This document shows, one piece after another, positions 1 through 8,577 of a DNA stretch of 45,343 nt (positions are counted from its first letter, which is position 1; the number at the start of each line of letters is the position of its first letter). The translations under genes were made by a program, and so were the position numbers. The DNA comes from a bacterium (GTDB lineage Bacteria > B130-G9): positions 1-45,343 of the forward strand of contig DATLAJ010000071.1 of NCBI GenBank assembly GCA_035527515.1. The letters are read 5' to 3'. The notes under the pieces were generated by a model that saw nothing but the letters and a program-made list of their open reading frames with translations, did not search any database and had not been told where the DNA came from.

Positions 1-1
1 A

Positions 2-451
2 AGCAACGACGTTGGCGCAATGATCATCGACTATGACGGAAACGTGTGGCTCTCTGATAGAATTGGCGCTGGCCTGACCAGGATCTCTGATGGGGGCTGG
101 CCACAGATGCGACTTGCCCTTAACAAGTTGGAGACACCTGAGGCCATTGCCATAGTGGCCAGTGTTTTCAACACACAGCCCGTTGTCGGGGTTGACGTTT
201 ACATCGCTTGCCAGATAGGGGCTTCACTTCTATTCTATCCGAACTGGATGCAGGAGCCCTCTCCCATCCAAATCAATCTCTACGCGGGCTTCAATCAATC
301 CGCGACGATCATCGAGATGCCGAAGGCGAGCATCCCGCCCGGGAGCTACACGTTCTGGGGCTGCATGACCGGCCGAGGCACGCAGAAGCTCATCGGCCCC
401 CTCGACCGCAAGTTCGAGACTCTCCGCATAGAGGTCAACGAGGGCAACTAA
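2..451 (+). CDS. C-terminal end of a secreted propeller-type protein (partial)
   Basis: The reading frame is open to the left edge of the window, so this is the 3' end of a longer gene; the first ATG at 20 is internal. The first ~30 residues (IIDYDGNVWLSD followed by GLTRI) resemble a two-component-regulator-propeller beta blade. The remaining ~90 residues resemble the N-terminal module of the beta-helix protein at 12510-14183: both have a VD(V/L)Y(I/V) strand, a central FYP or LYTLSPYG stretch, then an I-x-x-P-P-G turn and a Y-x-F strand. That suggests a carbohydrate- or surface-associated beta-sandwich. The protein is probably exported, but the signal peptide lies outside the window. No enzymatic motif is visible. 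The next gene is convergent, 150 bp away. Confidence 0.6.
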   Translation, partial: SNDVGAMIIDYDGNVWLSDRIGAGLTRISDGGWPQMRLALNKLETPEAIAIVASVFNTQPVVGVDVYIACQIGASLLFYPNWMQEPSPIQINLYAGFNQSATIIEMPKASIPPGSYTFWGCMTGRGTQKLIGPLDRKFETLRIEVNEGN

Positions 452-601
452 CTCGCGGAAGGTGTCATGTTCGAGGACAATCGCTAGTTTGGGCAAGTTC
501 GAGGCGCTCACAATCGAGATCGCCAACACGGAAACGAGATGAGAGGCCCGAGATGAAATGGCCTAGAATCGTGGTCATCAGGCTTGATCTTGTCCCGCTA
601 G

Positions 602-2029
602 CTACCTGCGCCTCTCAAACAGTAGGTATTTGAAGAAGCCGAGGCCGGTCGAGACGTAGTATCTGAGCGCCTTGAGGCTTTTGATGTGACTCAGAGTCGA
701 TAGGATGAACCGAGGCGAGAGCGAGTAGCGAAGGTAGAACCAGCGCTGCAAGCGGACGAGGTCATCTGAGGAGAAGTGCTCGGTGTGCCACGACGGCTGG
801 GTGTGTGTGCAGTCGAACTTCTCCCAGTCCAGCGTCTCAGGCATGTAGCCGCCCGCCTGCATAGTATCGTAGAGCTCAGTGCCCGGGAAGGGGGTAACGA
901 CGTTGACCACGATGAAGTCGGGCGCGACGCGTTTTGCAAGTTTTAAGGTCATCTGGACCTCATCGAGCGTCTCGCTTGGGTGGCTTCCGATGATGAAGAA
1001 CGCCTCCGTGGCGAGGCCGGCCCTCTTGGCGGCGTCGAAAGCCGTGATTATCTGCTCCTCTGTTATGCGTTTTTTTATCAGATTCCTTATCCGGTCGCTG
1101 CCGGACTCGATGCCGAACGCCACTTTCTTGCAGCCTGCGGCCTTCATTTTGGCGAGCATGTCCTGATCGACGGCATTAACTCGGGTGTCGCAGTCCCAGC
1201 TGATACCGAGTGCCGCGAACCCATCGAGCATTTTCTTGAGGCGCTTCCTGTTGAGTGTGAAGGTGTCGTCGTCGATCGTGTAGTGATCGAAGCCGAACTT
1301 TTCGATGCACTGTTTGACCTCGGCGAGAACGTGCTCGGACGAGCGGAATCGAAGCCGGCGGGAGAACGTGATCTTCGAGGCGCAGAACGTGCAGTCCTCG
1401 GTGCAGCCGCGGGAGGTGAAGAGGACGGTTGAACGGCAGGCGGAGTCGGCGACTCCGGGCGTTGGGCCGGCTCGGTATAGGTCGAGATTGAGCAGGTGTC
1501 TTGCGGGGAAAGGCAGCTTGTCGAGGTCATTGATAAGTGGCCTGCTCTCTTCGGTGACGGTCTCCGAGCCGCTGCGGTATGCAACGCCTCGGACGCCGTG
1601 TAGGTTCGGCTTGGCGCCTTCGGAGGCTCGCTGGCAGAGCTCCAGCAGCGTCTCCTCGCCCTCACCGAAGGCCGCCACGTCGAACCCCTCGAACTCCTGA
1701 AGCGAGCGCTCTGGCATGGCGCTAATGTGTGGGCCGCCCGCGACTACGAGTGCGTCCGGACAGCAGCTTTTGACCACTTTGGCGAGGCGATTCGCGGCGA
1801 CAACGGTTGCGGACAGACACGTGAAGCCGACGAGGTCAGGTCCATAATCGGAGACCCTTGCCGCAAACTCCTTGTCGGAGAGATGTTCAACCTCGAAGTC
1901 GACTATCCTCGTGTCGATTCCGTTCGCGAGCAGGAATGCAGCAAGCGAGGCGATGTTTATTGGATGTTGCACAGAGCTTTTTTCGAGGCCCCCCATGATT
2001 CTAGGCGGCCTGACGATCAGCGTTTTAAT
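602..2029 (-). CDS. B12-binding-domain radical SAM protein
   Basis: The N-terminal ~150 residues form a Rossmann-like cobalamin-binding domain (IVDFEVE, then the VVAGGPH strand-turn typical of this family). The radical SAM core follows, with the 4Fe-4S motif C-T-E-D-C-T-F-C (about residues 209-216) and the glycine-rich FGIESGS strand. The ~90-residue C-terminal tail is basic and hydrophobic. The family includes BchE/HpnJ-like methyltransferases and cyclases; the substrate cannot be told. The first ATG is at 1996, but an open stretch of 11 codons upstream encodes the strand that usually opens these proteins (K-T-L-I-V-R-P-P). An in-frame TGA two codons upstream leaves ATT at 2029 as the best start, with GGAG six bases before it. 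Length from there is 475 aa, normal for the family. It is transcribed alone or after the NusG-domain-II gene. Confidence 0.87.
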   Translation of the reverse strand: MKTLIVRPPRIMGGLEKSSVQHPINIASLAAFLLANGIDTRIVDFEVEHLSDKEFAARVSDYGPDLVGFTCLSATVVAANRLAKVVKSCCPDALVVAGGPHISAMPERSLQEFEGFDVAAFGEGEETLLELCQRASEGAKPNLHGVRGVAYRSGSETVTEESRPLINDLDKLPFPARHLLNLDLYRAGPTPGVADSACRSTVLFTSRGCTEDCTFCASKITFSRRLRFRSSEHVLAEVKQCIEKFGFDHYTIDDDTFTLNRKRLKKMLDGFAALGISWDCDTRVNAVDQDMLAKMKAAGCKKVAFGIESGSDRIRNLIKKRITEEQIITAFDAAKRAGLATEAFFIIGSHPSETLDEVQMTLKLAKRVAPDFIVVNVVTPFPGTELYDTMQAGGYMPETLDWEKFDCTHTQPSWHTEHFSSDDLVRLQRWFYLRYSLSPRFILSTLSHIKSLKALRYYVSTGLGFFKYLLFERRR

Positions 2030-2039
2030 GGTTCACTCC
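2027..2039 (-). promoter_or_regulatory. Ribosome binding site and probable ATT start codon
   Basis: On the minus strand GGAG (2039-2036) is followed by six bases and then ATT (2029-2027), which opens a frame encoding the expected first beta strand of the B12-binding domain. TGA lies two codons upstream in the same frame, so no ATG, GTG or TTG is available before that strand. ATT initiation is rare; infC is the known example. Confidence 0.5.
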
Positions 2040-2071
2040 AGGCATTTGAGTCTCCGTCGCACAGAGGCATT

Positions 2072-2135
2072 TGTAGGGGCGGGGCTTGTCTCCGCCCATC
2101 TATATATTCGGGCAGACACAAGGCCTGCCCCTACA
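2072..2135. repeat. MITE-like palindromic element with TGTAGGGGC ends
   Basis: The 64 bp element begins TGTAGGGGCGGGG and ends CCTGCCCCTACA, so its termini are inverted repeats. Imperfect internal arms (CTTGTCTCCGCCC against GGGCAGACACAAG) give a long hairpin. It lies upstream of the radical SAM gene. Related ends occur in the two elements at 44926-44998 and 45058-45160. No coding capacity. Confidence 0.7.
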
Positions 2136-2288
2136 TGTGGCATACCCCGCTGCGCCATCCCCGTTGAAACCAACTTATTAGACGGCCTCCTTGCCCCGCC
2201 CGAAAGATAGATGGGTGCGGCAAGCGGCAGCCCTACCTGAATCGGCAACGGCGGTGGCAGGCTAGAAAGCCCGGCCCACGCTCGCGGG

Positions 2289-2711
2289 CTACATGGTGAT
2301 GGCATCGACAGCGTCCGCACCGACAATCCTGACCACGACCCTGTTGGGGACGCACACGATGGTCTGGCCCTGGGTATGGATCTTGCCGGTCTTTACGCAT
2401 AACTTGTTCGGGCAGCACGAGTCTTTGACCCAGACGTATCCATCCAGGCACATCACTGTTGTTATGCCGAGCGGCCCGAGCACCTTTTGGGTGAAGTTCT
2501 GACCCAACGAGGCGCGATGGACGACATCGCTGTTGACGGATACTTCAACTTCTGAAATAGATTTGGGCGCCCCCGCTCCCGCCCAGATCATGAACAGCGC
2601 AGAGGCGCCCAGCACGACAAAAACTACGATGTCGCCGGCCCTGATGATTTTTGTCTTGTCAGACACCGGCCGCATCGCTTTGATTGAATAAACTCGTGCC
2701 GGCATCGTCAT
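2289..2711 (-). CDS. NusG domain II-containing membrane-anchored protein
   Basis: After one hydrophobic segment (about residues 25-45, the GDIVVFVVLGAS region) comes an extracytoplasmic domain whose C-terminal half carries the signature of the NusG_II family (PF07009): CPNKLCVKTG, then an I-H-x-Q-G-Q-T loop and IVCVPNRVVV. At 140 aa it is a little longer than the usual ~120. The function of this family is unknown; it often accompanies ECF-type transporter (Gx) or ApbE genes, neither of which is adjacent here. The start is uncertain: ATGs at 2711, 2705 and 2675 all lack a clear ribosome binding site, and 2675 would remove 12 residues without touching the domain. Three near-contiguous Cys could bind metal or form disulfides. 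Confidence 0.82.
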   Translation of the reverse strand: MTMPARVYSIKAMRPVSDKTKIIRAGDIVVFVVLGASALFMIWAGAGAPKSISEVEVSVNSDVVHRASLGQNFTQKVLGPLGITTVMCLDGYVWVKDSCCPNKLCVKTGKIHTQGQTIVCVPNRVVVRIVGADAVDAITM

Positions 2712-2795
2712 AGGTCTGCGAGCGGATTTCTTCCGGTAAGGCCGGCAAGGATTTTTTTGGCAAGATGCGAAACACAGCGCGTCCTAACTCGCCGA

Positions 2796-4610
2796 CTAGC
2801 TCGGAGTGTTCGGGTCGATTGCCCCTGCGACGACCTCGTATTTCCCAAGCGGGAGCAACGAGGCTTCAACGGACAGAAGCGGCGCGTGAATTGAGAAACC
2901 GTAAGGGATAGTGCAAGTGAACGGACGTGGCTCACTAGACCAGTAATGCGGCCGAATGAGTGGGGCGGCGCCAATGAAACCCGCGTAAGGACCACCGTAG
3001 GCGCCCATGTCGTTGATTGAACCGTCTCTGTCGTTCATGCTGCTCTCTGGCAAGCCAGCATCGATGCAGGGCGAGCCTGCCTGTAGGTGAAAGTTGTAGT
3101 TCTGGGGGTCTGCAAACAGTGGGTCCGCTGAGATCAGGCCGGTGCCGGGAGAGGGCATAAAAGCCACCGACCCGTCGTCATAGACATACGGGGGGGCTTC
3201 CATGGCCCAGGCATCGTCATAGGCTATCTCAAGGCCAACCGGCAGAAGTTGAACAGCCGCCCAGACGGCGTGTTGGGCGTTTGCGAAGATGTTGTTCACA
3301 ATGATGTGAGGGCCAAAGTCCTGACAGAGAATACAGGTGAGCGGGATAGAGAAGAAAGCGTTGTTAGAGATGTTTAAGGAAGACCCATCCGAGAAAATCC
3401 CATTGTAGAAGGGGCCGGCCACAACGGAGTTGCTCATTTCGACATCCGCATCGATCGCCCCGATGCCTAGCAAGTGGCTTCTTAGGAACATACAGCGTCT
3501 TACAGTAACATGGTTTGCTTGCTCGCAGTGGAGAGCGTTGAATCTATCCTCGAGGCTCGTTTCGTTGACGATCTGGGCGGTTGCAGAGGACAGGACCGAT
3601 ATCCCGTTTGTGTAATTCTTATGGTAATAATTGTTCGTGAGGGCAGCGTTGGAGCCTTCCTCTACAAGAACGCCTCCTTCGAAGTTGCGCTCGAGCACGT
3701 TGCCAGAAATGGTAACGTCCGAGCCTTCCGCGAGGTGTATCCCCGCAAGGCGATTGCACTGAATAGTGCAGCCGAGTACCTGGCCGGAAGAATTCATAAA
3801 CTGCACGCCGTGGTCGAAGTTTTCGGTTACTGAATTGAAGCTGAACGTAACATCGGTTGAGTCAACGGCCCGAAGGCCCATTTGTGCGTTGCGGCTTGAA
3901 TCGTTTCCTAACACACTTCCAGTTGATCGGATGAAGAATATGCCGGTGTGATGATTGCTCTGGGCAATGTTGCCTTCTATGTAAGCAACCGTGCCGTCTC
4001 TGCAGTTTATTCCCGCATGCACGTTTCCGAAGCAGAAATTGCCCGTGACCTCAATAGTTGATTGGAAGGAGAGAATGCCGTCAAGATCGTTGAAGTAGGC
4101 GAGATTCTGGTCAATCTGCGCGTCGCAGCCATCGACCTTAATTCCCGAGGCATAGTTGTCATGCAGCTCGTTGCCTACGGCGACGATCGTCCCACCAGTG
4201 CATAAGATGCCGTAGCCACCCCCTGAGATCTCATTTGACCAAAGTGTAACCGAGACGTCCCGCGAGTAGAGCGTTGCCACGGTTGAGCCGGAGATGAGCC
4301 TCAGTTGGCCTACGCTGCAGTCCTCGGCGCATACGATTGCAGGCTTCAAACCACCGTCAACAAGCGTGTTATCAGGACCCGCGCCGACAAGCGAGACACC
4401 CGGGCTCATCAACACGTTCTCGTTGTATTCGCCGGGGCCAACCAGAACCTCGTCGCCCGGCGACGCCGCGTTCATCGCGGCAGAGATCGTCGGGAACTCC
4501 TCGGGGACACGGAGAGTCTCGGCAGAAAGCCGAGCAGGAATGAGCAAGAGTAGTTCGAGCAGAATCAGCGTGGTGACCAAAGCCCGAATACGCAGAGCGT
4601 AGAACTTCAA
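2796..4610 (-). CDS. Secreted right-handed parallel beta-helix protein
   Basis: I chose the TTG at 4610 because GGAGGT ends four bases before it and the product then starts with a proper signal peptide: basic residues, a Leu/Ile-rich core and a cleavage site near LSA-ETLRV. An upstream ATG at 4688 would add 26 unlikely residues. The mature protein opens with the P-(x)-I-(x)3-M-N-A-A and GDEVLVGPGEY signature of pectate-lyase-like/NosD proteins. About 15 coils of ~22 residues follow, rich in N-x-(I/V/F) ladders such as ISGNVLERN and LTNNYYHKN. A choice-of-anchor-Q-like end (SPCIDAG, DMGAYGG) and a ~60-residue tail close it. No catalytic residues can be assigned; a polysaccharide-binding or surface role is likely. 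Length 604 aa. Confidence 0.85.
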   Translation of the reverse strand: MKFYALRIRALVTTLILLELLLLIPARLSAETLRVPEEFPTISAAMNAASPGDEVLVGPGEYNENVLMSPGVSLVGAGPDNTLVDGGLKPAIVCAEDCSVGQLRLISGSTVATLYSRDVSVTLWSNEISGGGYGILCTGGTIVAVGNELHDNYASGIKVDGCDAQIDQNLAYFNDLDGILSFQSTIEVTGNFCFGNVHAGINCRDGTVAYIEGNIAQSNHHTGIFFIRSTGSVLGNDSSRNAQMGLRAVDSTDVTFSFNSVTENFDHGVQFMNSSGQVLGCTIQCNRLAGIHLAEGSDVTISGNVLERNFEGGVLVEEGSNAALTNNYYHKNYTNGISVLSSATAQIVNETSLEDRFNALHCEQANHVTVRRCMFLRSHLLGIGAIDADVEMSNSVVAGPFYNGIFSDGSSLNISNNAFFSIPLTCILCQDFGPHIIVNNIFANAQHAVWAAVQLLPVGLEIAYDDAWAMEAPPYVYDDGSVAFMPSPGTGLISADPLFADPQNYNFHLQAGSPCIDAGLPESSMNDRDGSINDMGAYGGPYAGFIGAAPLIRPHYWSSEPRPFTCTIPYGFSIHAPLLSVEASLLPLGKYEVVAGAIDPNTPS

Positions 4611-4716
4611 GATGACCTCCCCATTATCCGTAAACTGACTAGCCCAAAGAAACACAACCCCGAGAGCTGTAAGTTCCCGAGTCTGCATTCATGTCGTTCC
4701 CCTGGCCAAAGTAAGG

Positions 4717-6411
4717 TTACTCTCGTATCTTGGATACAAGAAAGTCTCCAATCGCAAGAAAGTCAAGCGCCGTGTTCATGAACGATGCCAAGGCGTGCTT
4801 GGGGGCGCAGACGATCGGTGCGCCTCGCTCATTGAACGAGGTGTTCAGAAGCATCGGGACGCCAGTTAGTTTCTCAAATTCCTGAATTAGCCTTCTGTAT
4901 CGCTTTGCGCGTGAGTTCTTTGGCACGGACTGGACCCTCGCACTGCCGTCAACGTGAACTACCGACGGGACTCTTTGCTTGACCCCATCCTTGAAATGGA
5001 AGTTCAGCGTCATGAACGGGCTCGGATAAGGGTTATGGAACCAATCCGGCATTCGCTCCTCGAGAATGGCAGGGGCGAGGGGACGCCACCGCTCGCGGCC
5101 CTTGATGTCGTTGACTAGGTCTTTCATATAAGGTTCTATTGGGCTGGCAAGGATGCTCCTTGAGCCAAGCGCTCGCGGCCCGAACTCCATCCGACCCTGG
5201 AACCACCCTACGGCCTTGTTCTCGGCCAGGAGCTTCGCCACTGGCTTTTCGATCTGCTTGTAATGCTTGTACGAGATACCCGGCGTCGCATCTAGCACAG
5301 TTCTAATCTCGTCGTTGGAATACTCAGGGCCCAGAAACACGTCCTCCATTGCGTCAGGCATCGGTTCGCCTCTCAGATGGGCAATCCAGACCGCAGCACC
5401 AAGCGCCGCGCCCATGTCCATCGCAGCCGGCTGAATGAAGATGTCGTCAACGAACTCAGAATCAAGCAGCGCCGAGTTCATCACGCAATTGAGAGAGACG
5501 CCGCCGCCGAGGCAGAGATTGCGGCAGCCCGTCTTGGCGTGCAGCAGTTTGGTCATCTCCATCCCGGCCAGCTCCAGCCGCTCCTGAAGCGTCGCTGCTA
5601 TGTCCTTGTGAATGTCGGCTATTGGCTGGCCGTCATCTCGCGCGAATCTCCAGAGCTTGCGCAAGGCCTTGAAGTCGATGCAGTACGAATATGGATATAC
5701 GGACAGGTATTCGCCGAGCTCCGGCCGCGGCGTGCCGTATGCAGAGAGCCCCATCGTCTTGCCCGCGTCGAAATAGACGAAGCCACAGACCTGCGAGACC
5801 GTTCGATAGAGTGTGCCGAGGGACTGATGCGGATGAAACTGCTTGATCGGGATCAGCTCGCCGTCCCGACCGTAGTAGAGCGAGGTGGGCGATTCGTCGC
5901 CAACGCCATCGGTAACGAAGATGTTGGCCCGGTCGAAACCTGAGCAGTAATAGGCACTTGCCGCGTGTGCGAGGTGGTGCTTCACGAATATGACCTCTTT
6001 GAAGCGCCGCCTGAGCTCCGAGAAGTAGGCCCTTCGCCTGACGAGAAAGCCGAACGTTGCGCCTGGGATGATGTTCATGCCCGGATCGTTCTTTGACTTC
6101 TGCTTGAAGGCGCTCCTAATCGACATCTTCTGAAGCGCCTCGGAGAAGATATTGTAGAGCATTTTCATCATCGTGAGAGCGTTGACATCGAAGCTGATGG
6201 CCACGGCATCGATCTGGCTCTCGTCAAGCCCGAAGTACTCGAGGCACCAATCCACTGAGTAGGAGGGCGGTTTGCCCATGAGGCAGAGCCCGAGCGCGTG
6301 CTTATCCCCGGAGAGCCGCTCCTCCTCAATCGCGCCGACAATCTTCCCGTCCTTGAGCAGAACGGCCGACGTATCGTGCAGCAGCTCATTTATACCAAGA
6401 ATGTAGCCCAT
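4717..6411 (-). CDS. NodU/CmcH-type O-carbamoyltransferase
   Basis: This family transfers the carbamoyl group of carbamoyl phosphate, via a carbamoyl-adenylate, to hydroxyls of sugars or natural products. The N-terminal Kae1-like domain starts GYILGINELLHDTSA (His12) and holds the metal-binding motif KHHLAHAASAYY (about 144-155) and VTDGVGD. The C-terminal domain has GWFQGRMEFGPRALGSRSI and LLNTSFNERG, both diagnostic. 564 aa is full length. The ATG at 6411 is preceded by AAGGA six bases upstream. No glycosyltransferase or antibiotic cluster is adjacent, so the acceptor is unknown; a surface glycan is plausible given the envelope genes in the window. It is followed after 106 bp by a secreted beta-helix gene. 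Confidence 0.93.
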   Translation of the reverse strand: MGYILGINELLHDTSAVLLKDGKIVGAIEEERLSGDKHALGLCLMGKPPSYSVDWCLEYFGLDESQIDAVAISFDVNALTMMKMLYNIFSEALQKMSIRSAFKQKSKNDPGMNIIPGATFGFLVRRRAYFSELRRRFKEVIFVKHHLAHAASAYYCSGFDRANIFVTDGVGDESPTSLYYGRDGELIPIKQFHPHQSLGTLYRTVSQVCGFVYFDAGKTMGLSAYGTPRPELGEYLSVYPYSYCIDFKALRKLWRFARDDGQPIADIHKDIAATLQERLELAGMEMTKLLHAKTGCRNLCLGGGVSLNCVMNSALLDSEFVDDIFIQPAAMDMGAALGAAVWIAHLRGEPMPDAMEDVFLGPEYSNDEIRTVLDATPGISYKHYKQIEKPVAKLLAENKAVGWFQGRMEFGPRALGSRSILASPIEPYMKDLVNDIKGRERWRPLAPAILEERMPDWFHNPYPSPFMTLNFHFKDGVKQRVPSVVHVDGSARVQSVPKNSRAKRYRRLIQEFEKLTGVPMLLNTSFNERGAPIVCAPKHALASFMNTALDFLAIGDFLVSKIRE

Positions 6412-6502
6412 TTCATTCCTTAACTAGCGGCAAATCGCATAAGCCAGTGTAACGTTGAGGTGAAACAGCAAGATTCTCTTCTCCTTGCGCGCCCGACCTT
6501 CG

Positions 6503-7465
6503 TCAGGCCCTTGGCCGCCGCGACAGTTCATCAAACTTGCCATCAATATAATGCATTATTTGCTTGTGAAGCAAGCTGCTGCGCGCCGCGATGCAGGACA
6601 GCCTCGTGTCCGGCCCCGAGCCGAGCAAGCGCCTCGGCTCAAGCGCCTGACCGTAGGCGTCCGTCATGACGATTCCCGCTTCCTTTGCGATGAGGAAAGT
6701 CGCAGCGATGTCGTAAGGGAAGAGGCCCAGCACCTGTCGCTGGCCAGCCCGGAACATCTCATCAACCGAGTCGGGGAGCTCCTCCACAATGCGCACGCCG
6801 ACATCGACATAGGCATCGAGCCTGCCCAGGGCTATGCGAGAGATGCCGAAAGTAGTGCTGTTGAAGAGGAAACACCCGCCGCGGACGGCCGACATGTTCA
6901 CAAGGTCCCCGATCACCCAGAAAAGCTCCCTTGCCGGACGGCCACACACCTCGAACGCCCAGGCCATCTCCGAAAGCCCCGGAGCCACGGCTGAAAGCGG
7001 CGCAAGCGACTCACCCTCCCGCGTTATTGAGACGCCTTGGCCGGCGCTCGCCTCGAACACGGTGTCGGTTTTTATCTCCCAAAGATAGCCGAGCAAGATG
7101 TCCCTAAAGCGTGTCTCCTCCTTGCCACGAAACCGCGCCACAGCGATGGAGACGCAGGCAGTTTCAAGTCCAGCCCTGAAGGCGCGCGAGCCGTCGAGCG
7201 CATCAACCACGAGAACGTATTGGGGATTGCCTCGCCCCGGTATGAAACCCATCTCCTCAGTATAGGCTGCGAGTGGGACCGGGCTTGTATCAAGCCAGTC
7301 CTTGACGACCCTCTCAGCCAAGAGATCGACCTTGAACGACGCGTCTCCGCTGTCCGTCAATCCTGATGTGGACCGCATCTCGCCCTCTGATGCGACTGAG
7401 CGAATCGCCGCAAGAATGCTGGCTCCGAGCTCCTTGATCCTCGGCGCAAGCTCAGCTACCTGCAA
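6503..7465 (-). CDS. Inositol monophosphatase-family sugar phosphatase
   Basis: The Mg-dependent phosphatase fold is shown by the metal ligands in YTEEMG (Glu70/71), VVDALDGSR (Asp88 and Asp91, matching the family's D-P-(L/I)-D-G-(S/T)) and a C-terminal FPYDIAATFLIAKEAG, equivalent to the usual W-D-x-A-A motif. Substrates in the family include inositol phosphates, fructose-1,6-bisphosphate, histidinol phosphate and PAP; none can be chosen here. At 320 aa it is longer than the typical ~260, mostly through inserts after the D-A-L-D motif and a C-terminal extension. The start is TTG at 7465, with GGAGG nine to ten bases upstream, inside the end of the dehydrogenase gene (10 bp overlap), so the two are probably translationally coupled. 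Confidence 0.85.
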   Translation of the reverse strand: MQVAELAPRIKELGASILAAIRSVASEGEMRSTSGLTDSGDASFKVDLLAERVVKDWLDTSPVPLAAYTEEMGFIPGRGNPQYVLVVDALDGSRAFRAGLETACVSIAVARFRGKEETRFRDILLGYLWEIKTDTVFEASAGQGVSITREGESLAPLSAVAPGLSEMAWAFEVCGRPARELFWVIGDLVNMSAVRGGCFLFNSTTFGISRIALGRLDAYVDVGVRIVEELPDSVDEMFRAGQRQVLGLFPYDIAATFLIAKEAGIVMTDAYGQALEPRRLLGSGPDTRLSCIAARSSLLHKQIMHYIDGKFDELSRRPRA

Positions 7466-8577
7466 TACTTGGCGACCTCCTCCGCAACCTCCGTTGTCGA
7501 GGCGCTGCCACCCATGTCGTAGGTCCTGACTCTGCCCTCGGCGATGACTCTTGCGACGGCGTTCTCGAGAACCTGCGCCTTTTCTAGCTCGGTCAGGTAC
7601 TCAAGCATCAGCTTTGCACTAAGGATTGCCGCCATGGGGTTCACCTTGTTCATGCCGGTGTATTTGGGCGCCGAGCCATGAGTTGGCTCGAACAGAGCGT
7701 AGTCGTCGCCTATGTTGGCGCTCGAGGCGAAGCCCAGCCCGCCGACCAGCTGCGCCGAGAGGTCCGAGATTATATCCCCGAACATATTGCCTGCGCAGAG
7801 CACGCTGTAAATCTGTGGGTTCTTGACCAGCCACATGCACATTGCATCCACATTTGTCTCCCAGAGCTGGATGCCGGGATAGCTCTTTGCCGCCTTTCTA
7901 GCCTCGCTAAGCAGCAGCCCGCCGGTCTCGCGCAGGACGTTCGGCTTCTCGACGACGGTCACACTTGCGCGATTGTGTTTCTTGGCGTATTCAAAGGCCT
8001 GCATAACGATCGAGCGGCAGGCTTTCCGCGTGTAAACCCGCACCGTGATCGCGAGGTCATCCGGGCTTTCGTGAATGAAGCGCCTCGCCTTCGGCTGGTA
8101 ATCCGCCAGAAATCTCATCACCTCACGTGGGACAGGATGTAATTCCACCCCGCTGTAAAGGCCCTCGGTGTTCTCCCGGAAGACCACTATGTCTATGTCG
8201 TCCCGGTAGTTGAGCGGATTGCCCTTGAACGCCTTGCATGGCCGCATGTTGGTGTGCAGATTAAGCAGCTGCCTCAGCTTTACTATTGGGCTGAAATAGA
8301 CGAAGCCCTGCTGCCAGAGGTGCGGGGCTAGCTCCCTTGCCGCCTCCTCCGACGGCTTAGACGTTATCGCGCCGAAGAGGCAGCAGTCGGTCATCTTGAG
8401 CATATCGACCGTCCTTTGGGGAAGCGGGTTGCCCTCGTTGCACCAGAACTCCCAGCCAACGTCGCCTGGGATATACTCCGCATCAAACTCAAGCGCCTCC
8501 AAAACGAGTCTCGCGGCATCAAGAACGTCAGTCCCGATACCATCACCCGGCAGATAGGCGACCCTGTGCTTTGCCAT
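7456..8577 (-). CDS. Isocitrate/isopropylmalate-family NAD(P)-dependent beta-decarboxylating dehydrogenase
   Basis: The product (373 aa from ATG 8577, preceded by GGAGG with correct spacing; an upstream TTG frame to 8766 is not needed) has the family landmarks in order: YLPGDGIG near the N terminus, the LNLHTNMRPCKAF substrate-loop region, VVFRENTEGLYSGVE, the VYTRKACRSIVMQAFEYA helix, the Mg-site aspartates in ETNVDAM and FGDIISDLSAQLVGG, and the cofactor loop HGSAPKYTGMNKVNP. It oxidises and decarboxylates a 2-hydroxy dicarboxylic or tricarboxylic acid. Whether that is isocitrate, 3-isopropylmalate, homoisocitrate or tartrate is not resolved by eye, and no leu or TCA gene is adjacent to decide. 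Its partner is the overlapping phosphatase downstream. Confidence 0.9.
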   Translation of the reverse strand: MAKHRVAYLPGDGIGTDVLDAARLVLEALEFDAEYIPGDVGWEFWCNEGNPLPQRTVDMLKMTDCCLFGAITSKPSEEAARELAPHLWQQGFVYFSPIVKLRQLLNLHTNMRPCKAFKGNPLNYRDDIDIVVFRENTEGLYSGVELHPVPREVMRFLADYQPKARRFIHESPDDLAITVRVYTRKACRSIVMQAFEYAKKHNRASVTVVEKPNVLRETGGLLLSEARKAAKSYPGIQLWETNVDAMCMWLVKNPQIYSVLCAGNMFGDIISDLSAQLVGGLGFASSANIGDDYALFEPTHGSAPKYTGMNKVNPMAAILSAKLMLEYLTELEKAQVLENAVARVIAEGRVRTYDMGGSASTTEVAEEVAKYCR

